Origin: Trogon surrucura
Taxonomy: Eukaryota; Chordata; Aves; Trogoniformes; Trogonidae
Length of the DNA: 64,000 nucleotides
Direction of reading: 5' to 3'
Assembly (NCBI GenBank): GCA_020746105.1
Contig: CM036617.1
Location: 162,138,912 to 162,202,911, forward strand
Shown here: positions 11,901 to 26,900 of the stretch, piece after piece
How positions within the stretch are numbered: position 1 is the stretch's first letter
How the letters are laid out: the number at the start of each line of letters is the position of its first letter
Made by a program: the position numbers and the translations under genes
Notes under the pieces: generated by a model
Told to the model about the DNA's origin: nothing
The model's input: only the letters and a program-made list of their open reading frames with translations
Database searches by the model: none

Positions 11901-14900
11901 ATATGAAAAGGAAATATGGGACCACCTTCATAACTTGTGTAAAGCAGGTGCAGTGTCACTTGTCTCAGCAGCATTTCACCATCCTGTATGAGAGTTGAAT
12001 TTGGCTAGATGGTTTCAGGTTTCTAAGAGGACTGTTGCAAACACTAGAGAGCTTAAAATAATTGTTAAAAAAAATAACCTTCTACTGTAATGTGAAGTAG
12101 TTCCCTTGAGTGACCTAAGTGAAGATCTAGTGCATTAGCTGACAGTTTCTAATAACATAAAAATGCAAGTAGTTTTACACAACTCTGATTATTTTGTTTA
12201 TTCAAAGTTGCTGCCAACTAGAAAAGATTCTGGGAGTCTTTTGGAAACAAGATAGAAGTCTCTTGAGTTGCATGCTGGTAAAATAAATCTCGACTATGAA
12301 TAGTCCAGATTCCTGATAGTGTTTATATAAGACCTTTCCAAAGGACAATTTCAGCCCTTAGAAACAGTATAAAGATAATAAAACTTAAGTTAAATAGGAG
12401 AGAGGTACATATATGCAAAAAATAACATCAGACCTTATCAATTAGCAGCTATGGTTTACTTGAGAGGTAAAATCTCATTTTTATTTTAGGAGGAAAGGAG
12501 GTGGTTTGGTTTGTCCCTCCTGGGACTAAAATGTGCCAAGAACCAGCAGAGAGCGATGCTGGGGAGAATGCTGGGGAGGCCACTGTCCACTGAGGTCTTG
12601 GGTTGTGCTAGTGGGGAACTAGTGGTCTGTGCCAGTGGGCTGAGCTCTGGAAACTTCTGTCTTTGTTACAGGTGGGGAAAGAGGATCACAACAATAGGCT
12701 CAATGGGAAACTTGCAATGAGACAAATTATTTAGGAGCTGTAGGAGTGCTAAAAGCCCTTCAAAGATGAGTCTCAGTGTAAGGAGAGGACAAAGATTACT
12801 GGAGAAGGGAGGCATCCTGTATGGGAGCATTGATAAAGAACTAGATATAGGCTGGTCAAGCTAAGAAGAATCATTAGCTGTGGCACAGGTCAGGCCACCC
12901 CACCTGAAATTATGTGGTGAATGCCCAAGGTGGATCTAATTCATCTGGGAGAGCAAATGGTTACTGTGACTTAAGGGAACATGTGAATAGGAGAACCTGC
13001 ATAAAACAACCCAATGCTGTACTGATCCATCTCTGACAGCCTGTAGCATGTTCATTTCTGAGTGGCAATCAAGGCTTAGGCTTTGAAAAAACCTGGCTGG
13101 GTGGCTCTGGAACAGGTTGCCCAGGGAGCCTGTGGATGCTCCATCCCTGGAAGTGTTTAAGGCCAGGCTGGATGGAGCATTGAGCAAGTGGGAGGTGTCC
13201 CTGCCATGGCAGGGGGTTTGGCACTAGATGACCTTTGAGGTCCCTTCCAACCCAAATCATTCTATGACTCTATGACTGCCCATGGGTAGAGCATACACGC
13301 TTTATCTGGACTCTAGCCAAGCTGTTGCCTTCCTCCATTCAGATGAACAAAAAGCTCCTTTAAATAGCCTTTCAACAAGTGCAAGTTGCATGGCTGTGTG
13401 TGCAGGGTTTGAGCTCCTTTTAATTTCTCCAGGTGAGTTATAAGGAAAATACAGCTTAGCTGTAAAGTAACGCAGATCGTGCAGCAGGAGAAGTGAATGA
13501 AATTAAGCCAGATATAACATGTTGTCTGAAGGTAGTTTTGATATACATGATGTAGTAACCCAACTCAGTGCACTCAGAAGATAAAAGGAGAGTGTGCAAA
13601 CAGCAGAGTCATCAGTGTTCAACACATTTGTTATTGATTCTGGACAAGAATACACACTCTAATAAAAAGTCTACCATCTTCTCTAGTTACCTGTGTACTG
13701 TTAGAAGTGTCAGAGCGTTGTAATTCTGCTGGTTCTGAAGAGCTCAGAACTAGTTTATTAGGGATGTAAAGAAAGGTATGTGAAAGGGCCCAAGGATGAA
13801 AAAGAGGTCCCATAGATTCTTCCTTTCTTAATTCCTTGACTTTGGCATGAAAAGGCCCAGGTTTCTGCTGGCCTGCATGATCACTGGTGCTTTGGCAAAG
13901 CAGATATCAATTGCGTGAAATTTGTACAATGCTTGCACAGATAGCAATGGCTACACCAGGTGCAACAGTATGAATTACAGCGTTATTGCTTCTTGCTCCC
14001 TGGTGGTTCATTAAAAAAAATGAAAATAATCCAGCACGTAGGAAACGGGAGTACTTGCATTCTGCAGGGCCATGTTCAAAATGACCCAAGCTCCCGCTGG
14101 CCTAGACTGAAAGATGTGAATTTTAACTCCCTCATGCTGTATTGTAATTACAGTATGGGGACTTCAACATCTGTTTCCTTTCCTCCATGTTTCCCTCCGT
14201 ATTGGGTGTTACTGCAGTGCAGCCTGCAGGGAGGACTGCTGGCATTGTGTTAGTCTGTTAATTTTCTATAGAAGAGCATTGGAGCATTTGTTCAGAGAGC
14301 AAGTTCAATCTCTCATGCTCAGTGAGTACATGAACAAGCAGAGATCTTGCTCCTCTGATGTTTAATCAGCCCTCTCAAATTTCTTGGATCAGCTGTACAT
14401 AGGAAGATCTCCCCCTAGTGAGCAGCTTTTGGTGTTGGTCTCCAAATAGTTAAAATATAAGGGAAAGAATGTGCTTGCTTCTACCAAGACAGGAAAACCA
14501 CAGAATGGAAAACTTCCACTTGACTTTGAAAGACGGGAAATGGCTGGTGTTGGAAAGGTGACAGGTAGAGGAGGAGGGAGCCAGAGGATATCTGTAGAAA
14601 CCCAGCTATTCCCGAGACACTTCTTCAGCTCTGCGTTCTTTTAGGGGAAGGAGTTCCAGGCTGGTCCCACTGTTCCAAGCCCTTTATACACTTTCCAAAC
14701 ACCCGCCCCAGTTTCCTACTTCCTGCCTCTTCTGACACTGCTATAAATATCCCGCCTGTGTTTTGTAGATCGAGAGAAATGCACATTGCAGATTAAAGGG
14801 GACTGAGGTGACAGTATGAAACAGTTTTTAGACCAGCTCTTGTGAAGTGTGTGATTGCTGGGGCCCTTGCTTTAAATTTCTCTGGGCAAATGAGGGACTC

Positions 14901-17900
14901 CTTTAAGACTGTAACAGTGTCCCTGTTTATCATACTCACCTCTGGACTAGGATACACAGGCCCGTTTCTAAGTAAACAGTTTTCTCCAATAAATAATATA
15001 CTACTTACGGTGCACAACTAAAGGCTGAACAATTTCTGGTATTTGGGAGAAGGGAGGGTGGCGAAAAGAGCTTTAAGAAGGAACAGGAGACTCTAGTCGA
15101 GGGACCACACTGCACGAGAAGTGCAGCACTTGCAATAATGAATTACCTTAAACACTTTGGTGAAGAGGATCAATCCAAGAGAAAATAAAAGAGCAAAGTG
15201 ACCCCTGGGGCACTTAAGTAGCTATCATGTACAGTACTTCAATAGCCACAAAATATAGGGTCCTCCCTTAGCATCCTGCAGGGCAAAAATCACAAACCCA
15301 GGGAAGCGTGGGAAGATGAGCAGCAGTTCCTGTGCAAGAGCCTCAGTATTGCAAAGGACTGTGTTGGGGATAAGGGCAAGATGAGTTCTTAAGCCCTTTG
15401 TTTCACTTCTCTAAATATGAACAGCAGCACCTGTCCCTTTTTGTTCTCTTTTTTCTTTTTTTTCCTCTTTTTTCTCTTTTTTCTCTTTTTTCTTTTTTCT
15501 CCTTTTCTTTTTTTTTTCTTTTTTTTTTTCCCCCCCAGGAGGGTGAAGGATTAAGGATTTAGTTGGTTATTTCCTTAGAGGATCAGGATAAAAGGAGACT
15601 TCAATAAGTCTGTTTCCATCTTCTCTAGAGACAGTATATTTTCAATAGAATTAAGCAGCTGTTCTGCTTTTCCCCCACTGTGTAACAGTTTGCAGATTTA
15701 CAGAGAAGCGCAGAAACGGAGGATTCTACAATACCAGACAGATCTCTTAGGTGGCACTTCAAGAGACCCCAAGTTATTACAGGAAGGCTTTAATGGAGTA
15801 TTACCCATTTGAAGAAAAGCTTGAGTAGACCTGGTGGCAAATAGCCAATGACCCTTATCAGTATGTTGCCTTTAACACTTCTACTTTGGAGCGCGCACCC
15901 TGCAGCAGAACCTGTGATAGTGAGTCATATGCATAATCCAGCTATGTTGGAGTTCTGACACTCATAAAATATACCTCCCAGAAGCCTTATGTGGTATAGT
16001 CTGACTTTCCCATAGCCCCCTTTTGTGGTTGTCATCCTAATTCCTCATAGATAGAGATTGATTCAAACCCTGCAGTTTTAAGTTTCTTCCAAAACTCTTT
16101 AAAGGCATTTTGTTATTTTAACTCTGGAGTCTATTTTTGTTATCACTATGAATGTCTAATCTACCTCCCACACGCACTAAATTGCAGCTCTCTCTTGAGT
16201 TTCCCAGTGTATTCTGGTTTGCTCTTTTTCTGTTCAGCTGAGAGGCCAACAGGATGGAAGTCATGTCCGTACATTTTATTCTGAGGATTCTCCTGATGCT
16301 GAATAATTACGGGACTATAAAAAACTAATAAATCTTTGTGTTGCAGAGCTCTACATCCCTCTGTGTTGTGTGATTTAGCAGGAGCCTGGTGGAGTAGCAC
16401 TGCCAGCTTGATCCCAAGAAGACTTGTCTTTTCCAATAGACTGACACTTTGAAAGAACAGCAAAGAAAGTGGGAAGCAGGTCCTTAATGGCTTCTATTCC
16501 AATGCCATATTTAAATTGGTTGAAGAAGTAATGTAGATTAAATGAAGTAGGCAGCACCTGTGTATTTGCCTGGATGGGAAACAAAGCTTTCACTATTACC
16601 GGAAGGTTTTCAAGCCAATAGGTTCCTTCCCGTCAGTGCAAGATCTCATGTTTGTTTCTGAATGCCCTTCTCTCATAGCGGTTTCCTCCAGTCCTAATGG
16701 CTGTTGGAATGGGTAGGGTAAAGGAAAGCACTGGGTCTTTCTTTCCCTCCTGCCTCAGAAACTGTTTTCCTGTTTGTCTCCTCTGCAGTATGGCAGCTCA
16801 AGCCATTGACGTAAACTTTGTCCTTTGAGTTGTTCAAAGCTCCCCGTTTCTGAATTTGACAGCATTGCCTACACACATCCTGACTAGGCAGCCTTTTTGA
16901 TAGAAGAGCAAACAGAACAGGATCCAAGGGTGACAGTTCTCGGCACACCTTGGGGTTCACAGTTTTGTGCAGGGTCTGTATTCATCAAACCATCACAGGG
17001 TCAGCACATGGCAAGGTTCCTTCCAGCTTGTATTCCTCAATATATGTGTGGACCAACAAGGAAAGATTGACCAAAGTTGTTACTGAAATAGTATTTTAGT
17101 GGTGCTCTGTGGCAGCACCACCGAGTTACACTGGGAAAAACAAGTTTTGTTCAAGAAAACACCCAGAGTCCTGAATGGGAAGGAGAGAATTCACAGGAGT
17201 TTTATAGGAGGAGGTGCTTAGCCCACTTAGGCTTCCTTCTCTGCTGAAATCCATCAGAACTCACGACAACCATCCTAACTTGGGCAACTAGAACCAAAAT
17301 GCTGATGCATCCTCACTGAATGTTTTATCTCTATTTTATTTTTTCCTTATGAGAACATCTCCTCTAGAGTTGCTGCAATAGCTGTAGTCATTAACATATG
17401 AAAATCAGTAATGTGAATGACCAGCGTACACTAGTCAACAAAGGTAAATGGTTAAAATAAAAAAAATAAAGTAAATTATTGTTTCTGTATTCCCAGAGTA
17501 ATTTTACTTGGCAAAGACGAAGCACTGAATGGAACTATGGAGTCATGAGCTAGCTACATGTTTGCCTGCCAATTTAATAGCAAGAGCCAGCAGGATCTGT
17601 GTTCCTTTCACCCAGAAGGGGAAAACTATGTTTTGGTGAGATTTCACTAAATTGATAGTGGCTTCAGCCCCATTTTGGTTTTAGAATGTATTGACAGCAA
17701 AGCTACAGCTGACGGGTCTAGGCAATGCCAATCTGCTTTCTGCAGAAGCAGGAATGCTGTAACTATTCAAGACTGTATTTCTTCCCTCTCCTGTTTGGAG
17801 GGTGGTACGGGAATCCTTACTTGTGTTGGTGTATTTTCACTAAAATTCTGTACCAGAGAATGTTACTGCAAGCTGTGGCAACGAGAATGTAATCTGTGGC

Positions 17901-20900
17901 TGTTTGGCATAGTTGGAAATTTGTTGGGTTTGGTTTTAAGCCAGCTTGTGACTCTCTGAGGCTAGCACTGCTCCAAACCTTATTAATAGCAGTCCTTGTC
18001 ATTTCAGAGGTTTTATCTTTTCATTATTACTCATACATGCTCATTTCTGGATTTGCTAATGCGCACTTGCACTTCCTCAGCTTCATTGCTTGTGAAAGGA
18101 ATCAGTGGATGGAAACAGCATATGATAATAGCCCTGTTTTATTAACTCTGGTTCTGCTTATCCCACCTAATATTAGAAGTGGACATGAAACTACTATACA
18201 TTGATAAGCCACACCTCTGATTTTTTCTCAGGTGAAAAAAGCTGTGTAACTATTCTTAGTTGGTATATTAAGTGTGAAATTAAGCAGTTCCAATGGGATG
18301 AACAAGTGGTGTTCAGGGGCAGTGCCTTTGTGCTTCTGTCGTCCCCTCAGAGCTACAACAGTTTGGTGTTCTTGACCCAAAGTGTTTCCCTTGGTGCAGT
18401 GGAAAATCAGAGCCCAGCAAGGCAGCTAAAAATCCAGGCTTAGACGTGTGCCTCGTGTGCGTGTGTGTACATCTTACAGTTCAGTGATGACCCTGATGAC
18501 TTCTTGAACTTTTAATGACAATGCAGCTGTCTGTTCGTGGTGCTAATTAACCCAAAAGCTGATCCCTCCCTCCCCCTCGTTATCCATTCTATGGATGAGA
18601 TGTGAAAACAAGACGAAGACTTTTCCCGTGCCCTTAGGGCTGTCTGAGCCTGGCAGCGGTGACCCTGCTTGAGTAGAACTGAAAGAGCTGCTGCCCAATG
18701 GCCCATACTCCTTTTTAATGGGTTATTAAAATTCCACCTTCTCCCGTTCCCTCCAGTCCTGTTACAGTTTAGGAGCGAAGGCACTTGGGGGAAAACAGCT
18801 GCAGGAATAACTTTCCCTCTTTTCTTTGGAGAGGCAGAGGCAACTGTTCAGTTCCTAAGTCTGGGGATTCCACCACTACTTATTTAGGGCCTGATCCCAC
18901 TCCAGTTAATATCAGAGGAAAGATTCCCACTGGGTTCAACAGGCAGTCGAAGGAAGCAGCTTCAGGAAGCAGCCTGCAAGCAAACAATGCTGCTTCAAAA
19001 TGCTGGAAACGGCTAGAAAGGAAAAAGGGAGTAGGAAGGCATTTGTCACAGGTTGACTTGCTGACTTGCTTGCAGTCTCGAAGTACAAGCACTCAGCAGG
19101 CCAGAGTTTTACTTGAGGGACAGGTTAAATGACTGTGTTTGTGGTATCCTAAGTCGCTTTTTAAAGATAGCCCTAGTATGTACACGTTCATTTACAGTCT
19201 GAAGTGTTGACAGACTTTTATTGGCACAGTGAATTAAAGGACTGATCTCTGATGTCGAATGCTTATTTTAGTTTAGATACTCCTTGAGATCGTAGAGGAT
19301 AATGGCTTACTTTTTGAAATTATGCCAGTTCTCAGCACCTGCAGCTCTCATTGATAGGAATTTACTTGCTGCTTCTGAAAAATGAGGGGAAAAATAGAAT
19401 TTGCTCTTGCTTGTTGTTGTCACCTCTGATTTATACAGTGAAACAGGAGTCTAGAAACTTGCTGGAGAATTTCTGTTCCATAGAGCATTTTGAAATGGTG
19501 GAAATTTATGCAATGTGAAATGTGAGGGAAAATGAAAATATCAGTCTTCAGCGTGGAGTCTTCTGGAAGAAGGGATTTTGATGCCTCTGAATCTAATGTT
19601 TTGAAGGGTTAATTCAAAATATCCATTTTGAATGAAGGTGTCATTTCAAATCAACATTTAGACTTCAAGTGTAGTTGAAGACAAATTTAGGATGAAAACA
19701 GGTCTCAATTTTTCTGAGAAGAAAAATAACAACTAGTTTTGCTGAGGTTGATGCTTTCCTTAGAAATTTGTGGCTTAAGTAAGAACATGTTCCTGGCAGG
19801 AAAAGGCATTTCCAGAAACATTTCCATGAGTCCCATCCCTGATGGTTTAACAGTAACAGCCTCCCCTTCTGGAAGTGCTGATCTTGATCAGGTTACAACG
19901 CTACCTCTCAGGCTGGGAGAGATTCCAGTTCATTAGTCCTCTGGAGTTTATAGTCAGCTTTTTCTGAATGCTGAGAATTCCCTTTAAAACGCAAATCTAC
20001 ATGCCCCTTGCTTGCTCCAGTCCTTGGCGATGGGCAGTTACTGCATTAATGAACAAACGAGTTTGTGGTTGTGGTGCTGCCAGTGGACTGAGACGAGGTA
20101 TTTCCCCTTGTGTTCCGGTTAGTTCCCTCCCTGTCAATGTTTAAACGTGCTTACACCTGTGTTCCAGGTGTGAGCTTAACTGGAGCCCTGCAAAACTGGC
20201 TCCTGGGAAGGTGCTTCATTACTTTGCCAAAATAATCCTGCTGCAGCAACGTCTTGGGAGACCTGGACAGGCAGGAAGCAGTCAGGCTCAGTATATGCCC
20301 TGGAAATGATTAACCTTATCTGTAAACATTCAGCAGTGCAGTTTCCAGAGAACTTCTGCCTCCCAAACAGTTAATGGGCCTTAGAGCATTCAGAAATAGC
20401 AATCGGTGTGCCAGGGAAGCTGTGAAATGACTACCCAACTGATTCTTGTGATGTTTTTTTTTCTAAGAAGTTACAAGGACAGCTACTATATATATATACA
20501 CACACACATACATATATGTAAATAAATATATCTCCTTGTGTGTGTGTGTGTGTCTATATATATATATATACAAGGATACCAGAATGCAGGCTTACCTCTC
20601 CCATATTGGAATTTTATGGAAGTTTTTGCTGAGAATACTTTATGAGTCTCTCAAACTCCAGGAGCACAGATGAGCTGACTGGTAGGTTTGCTTTAAGTAA
20701 ATCTCCATCAGATTCACGTGGTCAGACTTCAGAATTTCCATATACAAAACACTAATTAGCAATACTGACTAGGAATAAAACAGTATGGGTTAGCTGTGGA
20801 TTTGTATAAATACCTGTTTTGAAAAAAAGAAAGGTCAACAACTGCTGGTAGACAGGCACTGTTAACCATTTAGTGTGTTCTCTGTGCTCACGGAAGACTA

Positions 20901-23900
20901 GCTAAGAGTCATATCTCATTGATATATTTAGTTGGGAGCATCTGGATGCATATGAGCATCTGAGTAATGGCATGCAACTTCTGCAAATCTACTCTGATTA
21001 TGACCTACGAGGTTGTTCATGAACATGAACTTTCGATGCAAAGTTTGTATGAAGAAAGTTTGGGTCATAAGAGAACAAGATGGCCATACCGTTTCTCTCT
21101 CCACTGCAGTTTTCTGTGGAACAGCTTTGGTCAGTCTGTCAGTAGGACAATCAGTGAGTTTCTGAGAAAATTGTTTGAGGAACAAAGGTAACTGGCCAGT
21201 GTCTGCCTACCCTTTCTGCTCTCAGTGCTGTGTCACTGAACAGGGAAAATCCTGTGTCTTTGGAGCCAGAGGATGCACAGTGTGCAGCGTTTGTGGTACT
21301 CATGTCAAGAGCTGTTGCCTATAGTTGTTGCCTATAGTTGTTGCCTTCTTAGACTTTCAGGTCTTCTTCTGTCCTGGTCTCAGCTGGGATGGAGTTAATT
21401 TTCTTCCTGGTAGCTCTGGTGTAGTGCTGTGTTTTGAATGTAGGATGGGAATAATGTTGATAGCACACTCATGTTTTAGCTGTTGCTAAGCAGTGTTTAC
21501 ACTAAGTATATTCTTCAACTTCTCACATCACCCCAACAGTGAGTAGGCTGAGGGGTACAAGAACCTGGGAGGAGACACAGCCAGGACAGCTGACCCCAAC
21601 TGGCCAAAGGGATGTTCTATATGACATCATTCTCAGCATATAAACTAGGGGGAAGGCTGACCAGGGGCCAGTACTTGGGAACTGACTGGATATTGGTGAG
21701 CACTTGGTGAGCAGTTGCATTGTGCATCACTTGTATATTCTTTATTCTTATTCTTATTCTTAAATTGTTTCCCCCCTTCCTTTTCTTTCCTAGTAAACTG
21801 TCTTTATCTCAACCCACAAATTGTACTTTTTTTTCACAATTCTCTCCACCATCCCAGGGTGGGATGTGGGGAGGAGAAGCAGAGGAGTGAGTGAGTGAGC
21901 AGCTGTGTGGTGCACAGCTGTCTGCCAGGTTAAACCACAATATTTCATTACCTCTTTCATGAGATGTCTCATATTGGTCTCCTTTTTTTTTTTTTTTAAC
22001 CTTACTCCGCCAACAAATCAACACTTGAGTTCATCTGGCCTTGGATATCCCTCTGAAGGTCCAAAATAAAGAATGATGTTTTGGAACAGTTATGACAGGG
22101 CACTACATGGAATTCTGGATAGGTGGACATGCTGATGAGCCTGAGGTTTGCCCTGAGACTGTCCTAATCTTGACCTGTAGTCTGAGTGTGAATTGTTGTA
22201 CATAAGGCTGATTCAGGACTCAGGGAAGTTTTCCACTTGCTTTAATAAACACTGGATCACGATCCAAGTGCTCCACCTAAGTCTTTACATGGTGCTCAGA
22301 CTCCAGGGTAAAATTCTTCACGTAGCTAAGCTCAGCTACATGCTATCAGTGACTGTGATTATATAATAGACATTGATAAGAGGAGCAATTAGTAAATTCC
22401 TTAAGCATTATGATAAACCAGAATGGTGTTATGAACACATCCAGCGTATGTGAACAGTCTGCCGAGGTTTTCACTTCTGAACAATTTGTAACAGCTCAAG
22501 AATAGTGGGCAAAGGTACTGGCTTCCCACAGGAGAAATTGTTTGAATGCAGGTTTAATTCCAGGGTCTGGCAGGCCTAATGCTAGGTCCTGTCAGGTCCA
22601 GTGCAAATAGGAACAGCAGAGCAGCACATATAGGCCTGACCTGGTTAAATATGTATACCTCTTTGGTGTGGACAGCTGCTTATCCTATCAGTTTAATGTA
22701 AGTTTTCTAATGCAGGAAGGAATTTGCAGGCCCACCCAGTACCCTTGAAATCTATACATGTTCCCAAAGAGTTCTTCCTCTCTAGCTCCTACGTGCAAAA
22801 TTGAGTGTAAACCATGTGATTAGTGGAGTGCAGCCTCCTTGCAGAGTGCTGGCACCCGTCCCAGCTGGGCGAGGTGCTGAAGCAAGGAGGGTCCTCTGAA
22901 GTTGCTGAAGGAGGGAGTGCCAGGCCTGTGGCTTTTGATACTCCCTGTTTTGAAAGGTTTATATGGGCTGTCAGAGCTGCCCTATTTTTAATGAGCAGAA
23001 GAAAACTGCTTTCAGATGTCCTCTTTAGCAGCACTCTCCTTCCTCCTTGTCTTCCTCCTGCTGTTGTACCATTTGGATGTGAATTCCCAGTGTGTTTGTG
23101 GATTGCATGGTGGGTTAAGGCCTAATAAGTACTAATAAGTAGACAGATTTGACTCAAGATTTTTCTATTGCCTCCTTAAAAAATACAGTGATGAATTTAT
23201 TACACTGTTAACTCTGGATATCCCACAGAGGATATCTAGCCATGCCAGTTCTACCTATCTGGCTTTGCAGATGTCTCACTATTACATGAAATGCAAAGCA
23301 GCACTACCAGGTTCAAGCCCTGGACGTTCACTGAGTGCTGTATCAAAGCAGCTTTCCCCCTTTCTTGTGATGCATGCGAACAGCCTCTTGGGTGCTTGGT
23401 GAAGATAGTGGTTTTGTTCCACCAAGATATCAAGCTGCAACACAACAGCTTGCAGAAGCAATAGCCATATCCCAGTAGAACAACTTATCTACAGCTTTGC
23501 AGGCTAAGGAATTTTCCTTCTCAGCAGAAATGAAACTTCCTAGGAAATTCGCTGTCAAAAAGAAAAAATGGAACGAAAGGGTGTGTCTACACTGCCTCTT
23601 CAGCCTCGAATCTCCCATTTTGATGTACGTGTAAAAGAAGCATAATTTAAATGCTTGCAGCAACACACATCTCGTTTTAGGGCTGTTTATTCCCCTTGCT
23701 TAGGATCAGCAGTACTTCATTCTTTAAGCAGTGCCTGTGACCTCAAGGGAGTAAAAGTCTGCCCCATGTGAATCAGAATGGGATTTCTGTGATTGTAGTT
23801 ATGTTCTTTAAAGTACCACTCAATCCATTTTAATCACTCTAGCACTCGCTCTTGTAGTTTATTATTATGATCTGTGGAAATGGAAGATCAGCCTCACTTG

Positions 23901-26900
23901 CATCTGTATCACTAAATCACAGGCAAAGGACGTGCCTTCTCCTTGCAGAGGCTGCACTTCTTTAGGCAATTTATCTCTCATAATATGCTCCAATTTGCTT
24001 TCCATGTTACTGCTCACTTGATGGCTTGGGAAAAGATCAATGCCAGATGCACATTCCTTTCAGGCAGTAAATGCTTCTGCAGCAGTAAGTCATGTGTACC
24101 AGCTCCTTGTTTCATTAAAATTGCATATGGTTTCCATTTGCCCCTAATTGGTCTCACTTCAGCTCTGCTGTATTCTCAGAGTGGAGCGCTTAGACCTGTG
24201 GCTCCTTCGAACAATTCCAAAGAGCTATGAGAAACCAGAGCCTTGTCTATCTCAGCCTGGCTTTCTCTTCTCCTGTATGTGCTGTGTCTACAAGTACTTG
24301 ATCTGGAACTGAGGACCGAGTTAATCTTACTGCACAGATCTTATGTAGACTGAAAGAAAATGTGAAGGGGCTTTTGAGCTGAGCATTGCCTGACCAACTT
24401 TGAGTTATATGCTTGTTATTTTTATCCACTTTTGTAATCTGGCTTTGGAAGTTCTTTTGTGTGTTGGTTTTGTCAAGCGTCTTTCCAACACTGCTAACCT
24501 TGGCTGAAGGCTGTTGTTTCTTTGGCAGTTGTGAGTGGCACAAAATGAGACAAAATGCTCTCTGCTGAAAGCATCCCTTGGAGAGAGGTTCAGGGTGCCT
24601 CTCTTCTGCACTCTTTTCGTGAAGCACTCCCTTCCCTCCACTTGCATTGCTTTTCCTTCCCTTACTCTGATATTTCTCTACTGCCTTTTGCCTCTATCCT
24701 GAATTTAGCTTCCAGCAAATAGTTAAAAAATATTTAGGTGGAAAGTTAAAAGCCTGCCAAAAAAGAGACACAGAAGTGGCTAGATGGAAGGAATGACTTT
24801 GGTTTATCTTTTTGTTTTACCAGAGGTTTCTCGAAGTTGTAGGCACGCTTGTTACGTAGTCTGCGGTGTCTCTGCATACATCCATAGCAAACTAGAATGT
24901 TTTCGTGGTGCAAACTGTGAGACTAACATCGATGTGTGTAGCTTCCATGGCTCAACTAACTCTGTACCTGTTCTAACTAATCTCTTGGGCCTACCTGACT
25001 TCCCTGAGTTTAGTAGGTGTAACAGCTAGTAACAACCCAATGGGTTTTTTTTTTCTTTTTTTTTTTTTTCCCCCTTTAGCTTCCCTGTGTTTATCACAAG
25101 GTATTTCCTGAAGCTGGTTTCCCTTGGCATGAAACATACCATCTACACATGGATCTAAAATAGTCTACTTGTAAATGGATACAAATATATTTTTGATTGC
25201 TCCTTGCTCCCTCCTTCTTTCAGTCTTTCCTCCATCCTCACAACAGTCTATCCATGTATGATGGGAAAGCAAAGGAGGTGACATCAGGGATGCAGGTACA
25301 GTGCTGGGCAGCTGAAAATACTTCAACCAAATTGTGTATAGGAACCTGAATGAAGTGTCTAGAAGAGAATTTGCAGTTTCCTATCTCACAGAGACCTCTT
25401 CTTTCTCTCTGGTTCTAAAGTATTTCAAAGGGAGCTTGGGATGAGATGCACCATATGAAGATGAAGAGAGAGGCAAATGCCTGCTACTGCTGCCATCAGA
25501 AAGAATGTATCCAGTTAATAAGCTACAGATGAAAGGCCAAGCACAAACCACTTTCTTCTTGTTTTATACAATCTTATGTCTTTAATTTGTGGTCTTTTTG
25601 GCAGGATTAACTTTCTCCCAGGTAAAGCCCTGCTAGAGCAGTTTATACATTTTGAAGTGATGGGAGGTCTGATGCAATCGTAGTCTTGTATGAAAGCATT
25701 GTATCACTCCTTATTTTGTGAGTTGGAAATCAAGCAGTACAGCATGTTGTTCAAACAGATTCTCAGTGGCAAGGAAATGTACAGGGATGAAAAACCTGGT
25801 TAATGTTTAGCAAGTGTAATTGTGATCAGTTATTTTAGACAGAGCTTGGGCCTGAGTGAAGCTATTTAATTGCCTTCCACTTTTTTTGGGTGGCTTTCAG
25901 ACAGCCTTGTCATGCCTCAGACAGGGAAAGTGTTTTGTAGCTGTAAAACAGAAGCAAAAAATATATGTCATAGTTCTGGTTAGAAAGTGGGAAGGAAAGA
26001 TACCTGGGTGTTTTGCCTTCCTGTTTTTATTTAGACTTTTGTTGTTAGTCAAAATGTTCCAACAGCTTTGCTGAAGTAAGCACTTTCCAATGTCGTATTT
26101 ATGTGGCAACTGTGACTGGTAGAGGTGACTGGTGTCAAGAAGCTGCTCTTACTCAGTCAGTTTTCCTCTAAACACTCTGAAAAGGCAACAGGTCAAGATA
26201 TGGACTGCCAGTAATGGGAGCTAGATTGTTGGTGAGAGGTATGAGAGGAAGGGAGCCAGCAGTGAACCTCTTACTTCACAACCTTTTTTTGCTTTCTTGA
26301 TGAGATTCTCTGGTGGAACTGTGTACCAGCAGAGTTGGATTTGGCTTCGTCCAAGACAAAGCAAAAGAGCTTTGCCTTGCTCGTGTGGCTTTGGCTGGAG
26401 ATCATGACGGAACGTGACAAGAGGGCTCCTCTATTTTTTTTTTTCAGCCTTCTCATGCTTTGCGAGAAGCCTTCAAATTGAATACTCTAATTTGTAAAAG
26501 AATTCTGTTTTGATTATGTGGGACGAGATGACTTTCCGTACAGACAGATCATCAAATAGACTGGAGACTTCCATCTGTTTTTCTCCCTCTTCATTAATCT
26601 CCTGCTGTTATCGTAGAATCATAGAAGGGCTTGGGTTGGAAGGGACCTTAAAGATCACCTAGTTCCAGCCCCCTGTGCCATGGGCCAGGACACCTCCCAC
26701 TAGACTGGAATGCTCAAAGCCCCATCCAACCTGGCCTTCCAGGGAGAGGGCATCCACAACTTCTCTGAGCAACCTGTTCCAGTGTCTCACCACCCTATCG
26801 AAAATGTTTTTCCTCCGAATATCTAATCTAAATCTACCCTCTTTCAGTTTGAAACTGTTAGCCTTTGTCCCACCACAACACTCCATGATAAAGAGTCCCT

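Noticed and set aside
25047-25082. T-rich tract ending in TTTAG as a real splice acceptor
   Set aside because: The sequence after it shows no coding exon, and TIMP3 is complete without it.
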